From: Alteribacter populi
GTDB lineage: Bacteria; Bacillota; Bacilli; Bacillales; Salisediminibacteriaceae
DNA: 64,000 nt
Assembly: GCF_002352765.1 (NCBI RefSeq)
Contig: NZ_KZ293963.1
Coordinates: 3,126,559 to 3,190,558 of the forward strand
Direction: 5' to 3'
Shown here in pieces: positions 35,817 to 44,608 of the stretch. Each line of letters opens with the position of its first letter. Position 1 is the stretch's first letter. The notes beneath the pieces were generated by a model that was not told where the DNA came from, made no database searches, and saw only the letters and a list, made by a program, of their open reading frames with translations. The position numbers were made by a program, and so were the translations under genes.

Positions 35817-35900
35817 GGGTGGAAAGTAATGCATGGATAGCACAGGTTACGCTGTCCATGCATATTTATTTAGTAACGCCAGCTTCTTATTGCAATGTGT

Positions 35901-35940
35901 GGCCTGAAGCGTTGCCCACGGAAAGCATCCTCCTGTAGCG
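35901..35940. repeat. Degenerate GC-rich interspersed repeat
   Basis: The sequence GCCTGAAGCGTTGCCCACGG with GGAAAGCATCC matches the right half of the better preserved element at 45741-45840 (GCTGAAGCCTTGCCCGCGGCAAGC). Confidence 0.45.
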
Positions 35941-36144
35941 GATTCGAGCGAAAATCTTATGTTATATAAAAAACTGTTGCTATTTTTTAAGCGTGACAGC
36001 CTTTTAACTACTGCGGATGATGGAAAAGGACGCAAATTTTTGCCTTCAACCCATCATTTTAGCTGAAAAACGCTCAAAAACAACAAACAGAGTAATTATT
36101 TGAGTAATATATCGACGCGAGCAGATGCTTTATCAACTGTTCAA

Positions 36145-36246
36145 GCATGATATCGGCGCAAACAGGCAATATATCAGCGGAAATTGGTCTTATATCGGCG
36201 GAAATCAGCATGATATCAGCGGAAATAGCTCGGATATCGGCGATTC
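36145..36246. repeat. 21-base tandem repeats (about five units)
   Basis: About five units of the form GATATCRGCGGAAATnRGnnT follow each other with a 21-base period. On the minus strand this reads as ADIRAIS-ADIMLIS-ADIRPIS-type heptads. There is no convincing gene around them, and no flanking cas genes or unique spacers, so it is a plain tandem array. Confidence 0.75.
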
Positions 36247-36354
36247 GACAAATAACGCGCATCAATACCTAATTATCTTAGCTTCATGCGCCTTGCGCTT
36301 TTCTAATAATCAAAGGAGGTGGTGTGAGGGAGAGTCATGATTACAAAATTCATA

Positions 36355-36384
36355 TTGACCGAATTTCCTGTTGTGTAGTATGAT
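36355..36384 (+). promoter_or_regulatory. SigA promoter of glmS
   Basis: TTGACC (36355-36360) and TATGAT (36379-36384) with an 18-base spacer, about 50 bases upstream of the glmS ribozyme. Confidence 0.8.
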
Positions 36385-36439
36385 GAGCGAGTATTTAAAA
36401 ACATAGAAGGGGGATAGAAGGAAAACGACATCTTTAAAA

Positions 36440-36600
36440 AGCGCCTGGGCTATTCAAACGAACGGAAATGAATTGAATAGTTGACGAGGAGGAGGTTTAT
36501 CGAAGTTTCGGCGGATGCCTCCCGGTTGCACCATCACAACCGAAAAATCACAGCCTAAAACAAAGAGGCGACTCTTTGAACAAAAGCTGGGGTCATGATG
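36440..36600 (+). ncRNA. glmS ribozyme
   Basis: This is the glucosamine-6-phosphate-responsive self-cleaving riboswitch. The cleavage site A|GCGCC lies at 36440/36441, the core GACGAGGAGGAGGTTTATCG and CGGCGGATGCCTCCCGG is intact, and the P4 hairpin AAAGAG-GCGA-CTCTTT follows. Cleavage targets the glmS message for RNase J decay and closes a feedback loop on amino-sugar synthesis. Confidence 0.96.
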
Positions 36601-36679
36601 ACACTGCATTACGAAAATAGAGAGTGGGGCAAGAGTGCCCCGTGCATTTTCTTGCCCTACTAAGGGAGGAAATGTCATT

Positions 36680-38482
36680 ATGTGTGGAATTGTCGGATAT
36701 ATCGGAACAGAGGATGCAAAAGAGATCTTACTACGAGGTCTAGAAAAGCTTGAATATAGAGGGTACGACTCTGCAGGAATTGCAGTCATAAACGACGGCG
36801 GTGTCAGCCTTTTTAAAGAAAAAGGTCGTATTGCTACGTTGCGTGACTCCGTAGACGAAAACGAGCAAGGAACAGCCGGAATCGGTCACACTCGCTGGGC
36901 AACTCACGGCGCACCAAGTCAAGTTAACGCTCACCCTCATCAAAGCAACAACGACCGCTATACGATTGTGCATAACGGAGTCATCGAAAACTACTCCCAA
37001 TTGCGTAAAGAACACCTTCAAAACGTGGAGCTTACAAGTGATACAGATACGGAAATTATCGTACAGCTTGTTGAGCACTTCGCTAAAGAGGGGAAGTCAA
37101 CAGAAGCAGCGTTCCGCAAGACGCTTAGTCTGTTAAAAGGTTCTTATGCAACCGCGCTTTTAGACAATGAAGATCCGGATACAATCTATGTGGGGAAAAA
37201 TAAAAGTCCACTGCTTGTCGGTCTTGCAGACGGTGTGAACGTCGTCGCAAGTGACGCAATGGCGATGCTACAAGTAACCAATGAATTCGTTGAGCTCATG
37301 GACGAAGAAGTCGTCATCGTTAAACGAGACAAGGTAACGATTAAAACACTTGATGGTTTAGAAGTTTCCCGCGACTCTTATATCGCTGAACTTGATGCAA
37401 GTGATATTGAAAAAGGAACGTATCCGCACTACATGCTCAAGGAAATAGATGAGCAGCCTTACGTAATCCGAAATATCATTACAAAATATAAAGATGACAA
37501 CGACACGATTAAACTTGATGAAGACATTCGAGAAGCGGTGCTTGATGCAGATCGAATTTATGTCATCGCTGCAGGCACAAGCTACCACGCTGGTTTAGTC
37601 GGAAAACAACTGATTGAAAAAATCGCCAACAAGCCTGTTGAAACGCATATTGCTAGTGAGTTTCTTTACAACATGCCACTGTTAAGCGAAAAACCACTCT
37701 TTATTTTTATTTCACAAAGTGGCGAAACTGCGGACAGCCGCGGCGTCCTTGTGAATATAAAGGAATTGGGCCATAAATCCCTTACGATTACAAATGTACC
37801 TGGCTCCACCTTATCCCGTGAAGCTGACTACACGCTGCACACGTACGCTGGACCAGAAATTGCCGTAGCCTCAACAAAAGCATACACAGCTCAAATGGCA
37901 GTTCTTGCGATTTTAGCTGTAGACACAGCTCATGCCGGGGGCGTTGAAATGGAATTCGATCCCCTTCAGGAGCTTGCGATTGTTGCGAATGCAATGGAAA
38001 CATTAACTGACCAAAAAGAATCACTCGAGCAAGTCGCACGCGAATACTTGAGTGTCACACGCAACTGCTTCTTCATTGGTCGCGCGATGGATTATCATGT
38101 CTGCCTTGAAGGCGCACTAAAGCTAAAAGAAATCTCCTACATTCAAGCGGAAGGCTTTGCTGGAGGAGAACTGAAGCACGGTACCATTGCCCTGATTGAA
38201 GAAGGCACACCCGTGATCGGCTTAGCCACCCAAGAGCACGTCAACTTAAGCATTCGCGGCAATATGAAAGAAGTCGTCTCTCGCGGCGCTTACCCATGCC
38301 TTATAAGCATGGAAGGATTCGAAGACGAAGGAGACGCAATCGTCATCCCGCGCGTTCATGAATACCTGACTCCGCTTGTGAGCGTCCTGCCATTACAGCT
38401 GATCTCTTACTATGCAGCGTTGCACCGTGGGTGTGATGTTGATAAGCCTCGTAATCTCGCGAAGAGTGTTACGGTGGAGTAG
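36680..38482 (+). CDS. glmS: Glucosamine-fructose-6-phosphate aminotransferase (isomerizing) GlmS
   Basis: ATG 36680 after GGGAGG gives MCGIVGYIG with the catalytic Cys at position 2 after Met removal. The 600-residue enzyme has an N-terminal glutaminase domain (HTRWATHG) and two SIS domains (SQSGETADSRG, STKAYTAQ, EISYIQAEGFAGGELKHG), ending DKPRNLAKSVTVE. It is the first committed step of UDP-GlcNAc synthesis and is controlled by the upstream ribozyme. Confidence 0.98.
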   Translation: MCGIVGYIGTEDAKEILLRGLEKLEYRGYDSAGIAVINDGGVSLFKEKGRIATLRDSVDENEQGTAGIGHTRWATHGAPSQVNAHPHQSNNDRYTIVHNGVIENYSQLRKEHLQNVELTSDTDTEIIVQLVEHFAKEGKSTEAAFRKTLSLLKGSYATALLDNEDPDTIYVGKNKSPLLVGLADGVNVVASDAMAMLQVTNEFVELMDEEVVIVKRDKVTIKTLDGLEVSRDSYIAELDASDIEKGTYPHYMLKEIDEQPYVIRNIITKYKDDNDTIKLDEDIREAVLDADRIYVIAAGTSYHAGLVGKQLIEKIANKPVETHIASEFLYNMPLLSEKPLFIFISQSGETADSRGVLVNIKELGHKSLTITNVPGSTLSREADYTLHTYAGPEIAVASTKAYTAQMAVLAILAVDTAHAGGVEMEFDPLQELAIVANAMETLTDQKESLEQVAREYLSVTRNCFFIGRAMDYHVCLEGALKLKEISYIQAEGFAGGELKHGTIALIEEGTPVIGLATQEHVNLSIRGNMKEVVSRGAYPCLISMEGFEDEGDAIVIPRVHEYLTPLVSVLPLQLISYYAALHRGCDVDKPRNLAKSVTVE

Positions 38483-38502
38483 TAGTTGTTAATGGATGTT
38501 GT

Positions 38503-38586
38503 GAATGTGTAAGTAATTGTTCAACCGTTCATAAAAAAATTGCACTGTTTTACCCCTTTGGATATCATTGTCAAAGGGGTGTTTTT
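38503..38586 (+). repeat. Repeat A, copy 1 (84 bp) with terminator-like hairpin
   Basis: From GAATGTGTAAGTAATTG to a T-run, it includes the stem ACCCCTTTG/CAAAGGGGT. It is identical to 43112-43194 except for one A in a run, and also serves as the glmS terminator. A diverged copy lies at about 38800-38872. Confidence 0.9.
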
Positions 38587-38601
38587 CTGGCGAAAGAAAA
38601 A

Positions 38602-38750
38602 GTGATCAAACTTTATTATAAAAATTGCACACACCATTCACAAGAATAGAATCCGTTTTGATCAATCTTTTTTCAAAATTGATTCTATTTGTTTGTTGTA
38701 AAAAGAGGGTTTGAGCAACACTTTTAATCAACCTTTATTTCAAAGCTACA
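38602..38750 (+). repeat. Repeat B, copy 1 (TTTTGATCAA hairpin)
   Basis: Starts TGATCAAACTTTATTATAAAAATTGCA. Its central hairpin at 38646-38688 has stem ATAGAATC..TTTTG/CAAAA..GATTCTAT and a loop starting ATCAATCTT. It ends with TTTTAATCAACCTTTATTTCAAAG. Related to 42963-43106 and 44300-44426. Confidence 0.75.
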
Positions 38751-38799
38751 ATAAAATCCACCATGGTCGTGAGATATTACGAGAACGATATTGCTTAAA

Positions 38800-38872
38800 G
38801 TTTAACCGCTTATAAGAAGATGCACCGTATTGCCCTTTGGATATACTTTAATTGAAAGGTTTCCTGTTGTAA
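38800..38872 (+). repeat. Repeat A, diverged copy
   Basis: GTTTAACCGCTTATAAGAAG, then TGCACCGTATTGCCCTTTGG and ATTGAAAGGT, align with repeat A across its whole second half, but with many substitutions, so the order here is A-B-A'. Confidence 0.55.
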
Positions 38873-38951
38873 AAGATATAAAGATATAAGGTTATACAGC
38901 AATCGGGCCAGATTGTTGCACAACGGGTGATTCATAGAAGGGGGCGATGTT

Positions 38952-39150
38952 ATGGGGTTTTTGATATTTACTTTTACTTTTGATAGGTATTATTCTTGTT
39001 ATTGTGAGTGTTATGAAAAAAGGTGTGTCTGCAGCAGTTAAAGCAGTTATTTTGTTATTTGTTATTGGTGTTCTATTCGTTGTTGTATCATTAGTTTTAT
39101 TGATGCCTGGTAGCTCTGATATTATTGCAGAGCTTTTAAAATTAGAGTAA
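38952..39150 (+). pseudogene. Small two-helix membrane protein, frameshifted
   Basis: A good ribosome site (AAGGGGG) precedes ATG 38952, but the hydrophobic frame LIGIILVIVSVMKKGVSAAV...VVSLVLLMPGSSDIIAELLKLE continues in another frame from about 38980. A single-base change in a T-rich stretch would restore a protein of about 65 residues with two membrane spans. Family unknown. Confidence 0.5.
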
Positions 39151-39233
39151 GTGGAGATACGTAATTTTAAAGCAAACGGGCGCTTTTAATTAATAAAAAG
39201 GAGCTTTTTAAAATAAAGGAAGGAGGAGTGAAC

Positions 39234-39730
39234 TTGGCAGATTATAAGATTAGATCAGAAAAGGAACAAGATATTGATTTTCTATGGGAGATGCTTTATC
39301 AAGCAATTTATGTTCCAGAAGGAGATGCGCGACCTTCACGGGAGATCTTAAACCAACCTGATATACTAAAATATTTATGCAATTGGGGAAGACAAGGAGA
39401 TATAGCCTATATCGCGACGGATTTAAGTGATAACCCCGTTGGAGCAATATGGACACGTTTATTTGATGAAGCAAATAAAACATATGGATATATGATAAAA
39501 ACACTCCAGTACTTAGCATGGCTGTTCTACCAAAACATAGAGGTCAAGGGATAGGAACTCTACTTCTTAATGAAATGATAAGGAAAGCTAAGGATTCTGG
39601 TTTCATTTCATTATCATTTAGTGTTGATCCCAACAATCCTGCTCTTCGTTTGTATGAAAGGTGTGGGTTTGTGAAAGTCGGTATAGATGGAACATCGTGG
39701 GATATGATGGCAACATTAGATAAAAAATAA
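39234..39730 (+). pseudogene. GNAT family N-acetyltransferase, frameshifted
   Basis: The N-terminal part from TTG 39234 (after AAGGAGG; ADYKIRSEKEQDIDFLW) is broken near 39494. The acetyl-CoA motif continues in another frame (VLSMAVLPKHRGQGIGTLLLNEMI ... PALRLYERCGFVKVG). One base missing before GATAAAAAC restores a protein of about 165 residues. The acetyl-CoA loop RGQGIG is intact, so the lesion is recent or a homopolymer sequencing error. Confidence 0.8.
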
Positions 39731-39937
39731 ACTATCGAATGACTTCAACAAGATATCATTTTAATTGTATAGGAATTTTAAAAGCATTAGGCTTATTCCA
39801 GAATACGATCAAGGCGCGATTGTTGAAAGAGCGCATACCTGTCTACCGTTTAAGGCTAGTCACAGGAATAAGAATTCTGGACTAACGAATTTCCTTTGAT
39901 GAGGGCAGCTTTTTTTAAATTTGAATAATATGCATTG

Positions 39938-39966
39938 TTGATACACTGAGATCCAGTGTATTTTTT
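39938..39966 (+). terminator. Terminator upstream of the GntR operon
   Basis: ATACACTG-AGAT-CCAGTGTAT followed by T7. Confidence 0.8.
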
Positions 39967-39968
39967 TA

Positions 39969-40004
39969 TTGACACATAAAAGGGTTCAATGTATATTATA
40001 TACA
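39969..40004 (+). promoter_or_regulatory. Promoter and operator of the GntR-ABC operon
   Basis: TTGACA (39969-39974), 17 bases, TATATT (39992-39997). A palindrome TGTATATTATATACA (39990-40004) covers the -10, and a further CTATATAC half-site follows. This fits autorepression by the YtrA/YhcF-type regulator encoded next. Confidence 0.8.
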
Positions 40005-40045
40005 TACACACTATATACAAAGATCTCATTGAAATGAGGATGTCT

Positions 40046-40423
40046 ATGAGAATTTTAATTTCTAACCAGTCCAAAGAACCAATCTATGAGCAGATTAAGA
40101 ACCAAATCAAAGAGAAAATCTTAAATGATGAATTGACGGAAGGGGACGCTCTTCCGTCTATGCGCAAACTCGCTAAAGATTTACGCATCAGCTTAATTAC
40201 GACGAAACGTGCTTATGTTGAATTAGAAAATGAAGGCTTCATTACGTCGTTCGTTGGGAAGGGGTCGTTCGTAGCCAGTCAAAATATGGAATTACTTCGT
40301 GAAAAGCGATTAAACCAGATTGAAGAGCAGCTGGCACAAGTCATTGAAGACAGTAAGCGGGCGAGTTTGAGTCTTGGCGAACTAAAAGAGCTTTTGGAAA
40401 TGTTATATGAGGAGGACAAATAA
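40046..40423 (+). CDS. GntR family regulator, YtrA/YhcF subfamily
   Basis: The 125-residue repressor starts at ATG 40046 (MRILISNQSKEPIYEQIKNQIK). The winged-helix GntR domain (EGDALPSMRKLAKDLRISLITTKRAYVELENEGFI) is followed only by a short dimerisation helix, as in the YtrA subfamily that controls ABC exporters. One-base overlap with the ATPase gene (TAATG). Confidence 0.92.
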   Translation: MRILISNQSKEPIYEQIKNQIKEKILNDELTEGDALPSMRKLAKDLRISLITTKRAYVELENEGFITSFVGKGSFVASQNMELLREKRLNQIEEQLAQVIEDSKRASLSLGELKELLEMLYEEDK

Positions 40424-41313
40424 TGGAAAATACAATTAAACTTGAAAATGTATCGAAGCAATATAAGCAGTTTTCTTTGAACAATATTTCTTTTCCGGTT
40501 AAGAAGGGGTTTGTAACGGGATTTATTGGCCCAAATGGAGCGGGTAAAACGAGTACGATTAAAATGATTATGAATCTCATTCATATGGATTCGGGTAGGA
40601 TTGAGCTGTTTGGATTGGACCATAAAGAGAATGAACGTGCTGTAAAAGAACGTATCGGGTTCGTTTACGCGGAAAATCATTTTTACGATCACCTTACGAT
40701 CGACAAAATGAAAAAAATCGTTGCAGCTTTTTATATGGACTGGGATGATGCGCTATTTTATGAAATAGCCCGTCAGTTCGACTTGCCGCTTAAGCGTAAG
40801 ATTAAACAGCTTTCCAGCGGTATGAAAATGAAATTCTCGTTAGCGATTGCATTAGCTCATCACGCCGATCTCATTATTATGGATGAACCAACTTCCGGTT
40901 TGGATCCCATTTTTCGCAGCGAAATTTTAAATGTGTTTTCCGAGATTATGCAAGACGAAGAAAAAACAATCTTTTTCTCCACGCATATTACATCAGACCT
41001 TGAACAGATTGCCGATTACATTACATTCATTGATGAAGGGAACATTCTTTTTCATGAAACGAAGGATGATATTTTGGAACGCTTTGCCATTGTAAAAGGA
41101 GACACACAGCTACTTGATGCGGATACACGCAAGCATTTGATCGGTATTAGGGAGACGGATTTTGGTTTCGAGGCTTTAACAGCAAACCGTGCTGAAATAG
41201 CCAAAGTTTTTGGCCAAGAAGTTTTAGTAGAGCCGGCGAACTTGGAACAAATTATGGTCTTTACTGTTCGAGGTGAACAGCACAATTCAATTTCAAGGAG
41301 GGAGACCCTATGA
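40423..41313 (+). CDS. ABC transporter ATP-binding protein
   Basis: The 296-residue ATPase has Walker A GPNGAGKTST, signature LSSGMKMKFSLA and Walker B LIIMDEPTSGLDP, then an H-loop STHITSD. The long C-terminal extension is typical of YtrB/BcrA-like exporters. It probably exports or senses an antimicrobial or lipid-like compound with the permease downstream; the substrate is unknown. Confidence 0.92.
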   Translation: MENTIKLENVSKQYKQFSLNNISFPVKKGFVTGFIGPNGAGKTSTIKMIMNLIHMDSGRIELFGLDHKENERAVKERIGFVYAENHFYDHLTIDKMKKIVAAFYMDWDDALFYEIARQFDLPLKRKIKQLSSGMKMKFSLAIALAHHADLIIMDEPTSGLDPIFRSEILNVFSEIMQDEEKTIFFSTHITSDLEQIADYITFIDEGNILFHETKDDILERFAIVKGDTQLLDADTRKHLIGIRETDFGFEALTANRAEIAKVFGQEVLVEPANLEQIMVFTVRGEQHNSISRRETL

Positions 41314-41918
41314 AGGCATTATTATTAAAGGAATACTATTCAAACCAATCGACATATGCTGCAACATTTATTTTTTTCGCTGTTGCAGCGTGGGTCATTG
41401 GTGACGATCAAATACCTTCATTCGTATCGATATTGTTTGTAGGTGTCTATCTATTCTCAACTAGTTATGTTGATGATCAGAATAATAGCCACATACTGAT
41501 CAATAGTCTACCCGTTAATCGCTGCTTGGTGGTCACATCTAAATATATAAGTGGACTTTTGGTCGGTATGCTGCTTTTGATATTAACAATCGTACCAAAC
41601 ATTCTTATCCCAGGCTATACACCGCTAACTGAAATCGCGCTGGCAGCTGCTGCTATTATGATGGTGATTGCATTTTACTATCCAATTTACATTATTTTCG
41701 GACATCGTTTCATGGGTTACGTTTTCTCTGCAGTACTCATCGGTTTATTGGTAATGGGACCGATTCTTTCAAAAACAAATGTTCTCGATACAATCGTTAT
41801 TTTTATTCAACAGCAATCAACTGTAGCCCTGATGACCGGGGTGACTGCAGCGTCCATACTGATTTTGATTTTGTCTTGGATGATTTCAGTGCGCGTTTAC
41901 GTTGCGAAACAGTTTTAA
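41310..41918 (+). CDS. ABC-2 type permease
   Basis: This 202-residue membrane protein has about six hydrophobic helices and a short cytoplasmic N-terminus (MKALLLKEYYSNQ) usual for ABC-2 permeases. It overlaps the ATPase gene by four bases. With the GntR gene it makes a regulator-ATPase-permease operon. Confidence 0.85.
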   Translation: MKALLLKEYYSNQSTYAATFIFFAVAAWVIGDDQIPSFVSILFVGVYLFSTSYVDDQNNSHILINSLPVNRCLVVTSKYISGLLVGMLLLILTIVPNILIPGYTPLTEIALAAAAIMMVIAFYYPIYIIFGHRFMGYVFSAVLIGLLVMGPILSKTNVLDTIVIFIQQQSTVALMTGVTAASILILILSWMISVRVYVAKQF

Positions 41919-41958
41919 AGAAAAGAATATTAAGCTTAGAGCCAGGAGGAATACAAAA

Positions 41959-42837
41959 ATGCGATATAAAGCTTTTATTTCGATGCTGCTATCCATCTTG
42001 CTGTTGGCTGCCTGCCAGAACAGTTCAGATGGCACTGGCGGCTTCCTATGGGAAGTGGAAGAAGGGGATACGAACGTTTATTTACAAGGCACCATTCATC
42101 TCGGGGAAGAAGATTTTTATCCGTTGCAATCAAATACCGAGGAAGCCTATGAAGAAGCAGACGTTGTGTTACCGGAGATTAACACAAATGATATCGATAC
42201 GGATGACATGCAATCGCACGTTATGGATCTGGCCACATATGACGGGACAATGACATTGGAAGATCACTTGCCTGCTGATTTATATGCTGAGGTAGAAGGA
42301 ACGCTCGAGTCACTCGGTTTTGAGGCTGAAATGTTTGACAACTTCCAGCCATGGTATATCGAAATGCTACTGCTGCAATTGGCGATTGAACAAACGGATT
42401 ATGATGCTCAACATAGCGTCGATCAGTACTTCCTTGATCGTGCTGAAGAGGATGGCAAAGAGATTGTTGAACTGGAAAGTTATGAGGATCAGATGGAAAT
42501 GTTAGCTGGCTTTTCGGATGATACGCAAATTGAGTTGCTTGAAGCTGCTGTATCGGAATGGGAGAACATGGACGCAGAATTGGAACATCTCGTTAGCATT
42601 TGGAGAGATGGAGATGTCGATGCGATGGCTGAGCCGACGGATGACTATCCAGATGAATATATGAAAGAACTCAACGATGTCCGTAATTTCGATATGGCTG
42701 AGCAGATCGAGGACATATTGGAAAATGACTCCGGTCAAACGTATTTTGTGTTCGTGGGTACGTTGCACATGACTGAAGAACCGAGCATTGTGTCCATTCT
42801 GGAGGATGAAGGTTTGGATGTGAACTATGTTGATTAG
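41959..42837 (+). CDS. TraB/GumN family lipoprotein
   Basis: Translation from ATG 41959 after CAGGAGG gives 292 residues with a signal peptide and lipobox LLAAC. The mature part shows the TraB/GumN pattern: GTIHLGEEDFYPL near the start and FVGTLHM near the end, the paired GxxH-type motifs of a Tiki/TraB-like protease fold. It follows the ABC operon by 40 bases and may belong to it. Function in Bacilli is not established. Confidence 0.85.
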   Translation: MRYKAFISMLLSILLLAACQNSSDGTGGFLWEVEEGDTNVYLQGTIHLGEEDFYPLQSNTEEAYEEADVVLPEINTNDIDTDDMQSHVMDLATYDGTMTLEDHLPADLYAEVEGTLESLGFEAEMFDNFQPWYIEMLLLQLAIEQTDYDAQHSVDQYFLDRAEEDGKEIVELESYEDQMEMLAGFSDDTQIELLEAAVSEWENMDAELEHLVSIWRDGDVDAMAEPTDDYPDEYMKELNDVRNFDMAEQIEDILENDSGQTYFVFVGTLHMTEEPSIVSILEDEGLDVNYVD

Positions 42838-42962
42838 AAAGGGGGGAGCTCGATCAGATAATTGCCCAGAAAACATTTGAACAAAAAACCAGCAATATCA
42901 TGAGTGATGAACAAGTCTTAAGCAATACGATCGGGCGCGTTTGAGGAAGATCATGGCCAGAA

Positions 42963-43106
42963 AATGATCAATCTTTTTTATAAAAATTGCATAGTGTTTT
43001 ACAAGGAATTAACTCGTTTTGATCAATCTATTTTCAAAAAGGGTTAATTTTATTTAACGTGAAATATAAGTTTGTGAGGTATCTTTGATCAAACTTTATT
43101 CCAAAG
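42963..43106 (+). repeat. Repeat B, copy 2
   Basis: TGATCAATCTTTTTTATAAAAATTGCA, a hairpin at 43007-43049 (AATTAACTCGTTTTG / CAAAAAGGGTTAATT, with loop ATCAATCTA), and the end block TTTGATCAAACTTTATTCCAAA. Its stem bases differ from copies 1 and 3 but remain largely complementary. Confidence 0.75.
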
Positions 43107-43111
43107 CAACA

Positions 43112-43194
43112 GAATGTGTAAGTAATTGTTCAACCGTTCATAAAAAATTGCACTGTTTTACCCCTTTGGATATCATTGTCAAAGGGGTGTTTTT
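43112..43194 (+). repeat. Repeat A, copy 2 (83 bp)
   Basis: Direct repeat of 38503-38586, 4.6 kb apart, with the same ACCCCTTTG/CAAAGGGGT terminator-like stem and T-run. Here it directly follows repeat B. Confidence 0.9.
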
Positions 43195-43282
43195 GTGGGG
43201 AAAAAACCTAAAGTTGATAAATGGATTAAAGAAGCTCAGGGAATTGGTTCTAATACGTTTTAAGATAAGAAAGGAAAGAAAG

Positions 43283-44233
43283 ATGACGGATAAACAAAAT
43301 GAACTTGTTTCAAAATTTGTTCAGCAAAAAGCGAAAAGCTTGGGTTATGAGGGTGAAAAATGGTTATATCATTTAAAGGATACGATTTATGACTTGGAAC
43401 AAAGATGGGGCATACGTATAGAAAAAACACTTGAAGGTGGATCGGAAGCTTTTGTGGCCGAAGTTTCAGCTCATGATGGAGGTAACGCTATTCTTAAGTT
43501 AGTGATGCCTCAAATGGAAGGCAACTCAGTGCTTGAACAAGAAGTTGAGGCTTTACGTATTGTAAACGGGGATGGGTATGTACGGCTAATTAATGAAGAT
43601 ATGAATCAAAGAGCTTTATTATTGGAACGTTTGGGCAAACCTTTACATCAATTAGGGTATTCTACTAAAGAAGAAATAAAAATTATCTGTTCGACGCTAA
43701 AGCAGTCATGGAAACCTATACAACAATCCCATCATTTACAGTCGATTCATGATCTTATTGAATGGTTTACAAATTTTATTCCAGCACTCTGGAAAGATCT
43801 TGGAAAGCCATGTTCAAAGGAACTTATCGACCAATCGCTCACCTTTTTAGAATCACGATTAACCAATATAGACTTAAAAAAAGCTGTTTTGGTTCATGGT
43901 GATGCTCACAGTGGAAATATTCTTCAAAACCCAACAGAGCCTCAACCTTTATTTAAACTGATTGATCCTGATGGTTTGATAGCTGAACCATCCTATGACC
44001 TAGGTATCCTCATGCGCGAGTGGCTCGATGATTTAATAGAAGATCCGTTAGAAAATGGTAAAATACGCTGTTCCTTGCTCGGACAATTAACTGGTGAAGA
44101 CACACAAGGTATATGGGAATGGGGTTACATTCAGTCAATCTCTACGGGTTTATTTTTAATCAAAATTGGTGAGGAACCATTTGGTTATAAAATGCTTAAG
44201 GTAGCAGAAGCTTGGAAAGAGACTAGATTATAG
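43283..44233 (+). CDS. APH(6)-type aminoglycoside/hydroxyurea phosphotransferase family protein
   Basis: ATG 43283 after AAAGGAAAG gives 316 residues. The kinase fold is shown by a nucleotide-binding region (GGSEAFVAEVSAHDGGNAILKLV), catalytic loop VHGDAHSGNIL and metal loop IDPDGLIAEPSYDLG. The combination HGDxHxGN plus DPDG(L) places it with the streptomycin 6-kinase/hydroxyurea kinase family. It may confer streptomycin resistance; the substrate cannot be read from the sequence. Flanked by repeats B-A and B. Confidence 0.85.
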   Translation: MTDKQNELVSKFVQQKAKSLGYEGEKWLYHLKDTIYDLEQRWGIRIEKTLEGGSEAFVAEVSAHDGGNAILKLVMPQMEGNSVLEQEVEALRIVNGDGYVRLINEDMNQRALLLERLGKPLHQLGYSTKEEIKIICSTLKQSWKPIQQSHHLQSIHDLIEWFTNFIPALWKDLGKPCSKELIDQSLTFLESRLTNIDLKKAVLVHGDAHSGNILQNPTEPQPLFKLIDPDGLIAEPSYDLGILMREWLDDLIEDPLENGKIRCSLLGQLTGEDTQGIWEWGYIQSISTGLFLIKIGEEPFGYKMLKVAEAWKETRL

Positions 44234-44299
44234 TAGATTTACTTATTTATGAAAATTACTCGGTTGTTGAAGATTAATGCTACAAAATGAAAAATTTAG

Positions 44300-44426
44300 A
44301 TAAAAATTGAACAATACTTCACAAAGAAGGAATCCATTTTGATCAACCTTTTTTCAAAATGGATTCTTTCTATTTGCAGCAATATGTGGATTTGCGATCT
44401 ATTTTTGATCAAACTTTATTGCAAAC
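44300..44426 (+). repeat. Repeat B, copy 3
   Basis: Hairpin 44330-44366 (GAATCCATTTTG / CAAAATGGATTC, perfect) with loop ATCAACCTTTTTT, ending TTTGATCAAACTTTATTGCAAA. Located 66 bases after the phosphotransferase gene. Confidence 0.75.
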
Positions 44427-44608
44427 GACAGCATGTATAACTTACAATAAAGTCGTTTACAGGATAATAAAGTTGTTAAAAAGGGGTTAAACTAGTAGTT
44501 ACTTCGCAGTTTATTGTCTGTTATGTTAACAAAAACACTAAAAGGATAGGTGAAGAAGTTCGGCATAGCAGAAGTTTGATTTTCGTGAACTTTGTTATGA
44601 CTGGAAAA

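Noticed and set aside
36145..36246. Regular repeats that might be a CRISPR array
   Set aside because: The units are directly adjacent at 21 bases without unique spacers, and no cas genes are near.
41876..42253. Alternative frame across the start of the GumN gene
   Set aside because: It conflicts with the lipobox-bearing frame that has a good ribosome site at 41945-41950.
43195..43263. 22-codon frame after repeat A (MGKKPKVDKWIKEAQGIGSNTF)
   Set aside because: It has no ribosome-binding site (a T-run precedes the GTG), and its first bases resemble the tail of repeat A copy 1, where no frame exists.
38587..44426. True integron with attC sites
   Set aside because: No integrase gene, no recognisable attC core sites, and one block holds a multi-gene operon with its own promoter. 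Only a cassette-like pattern is claimed.
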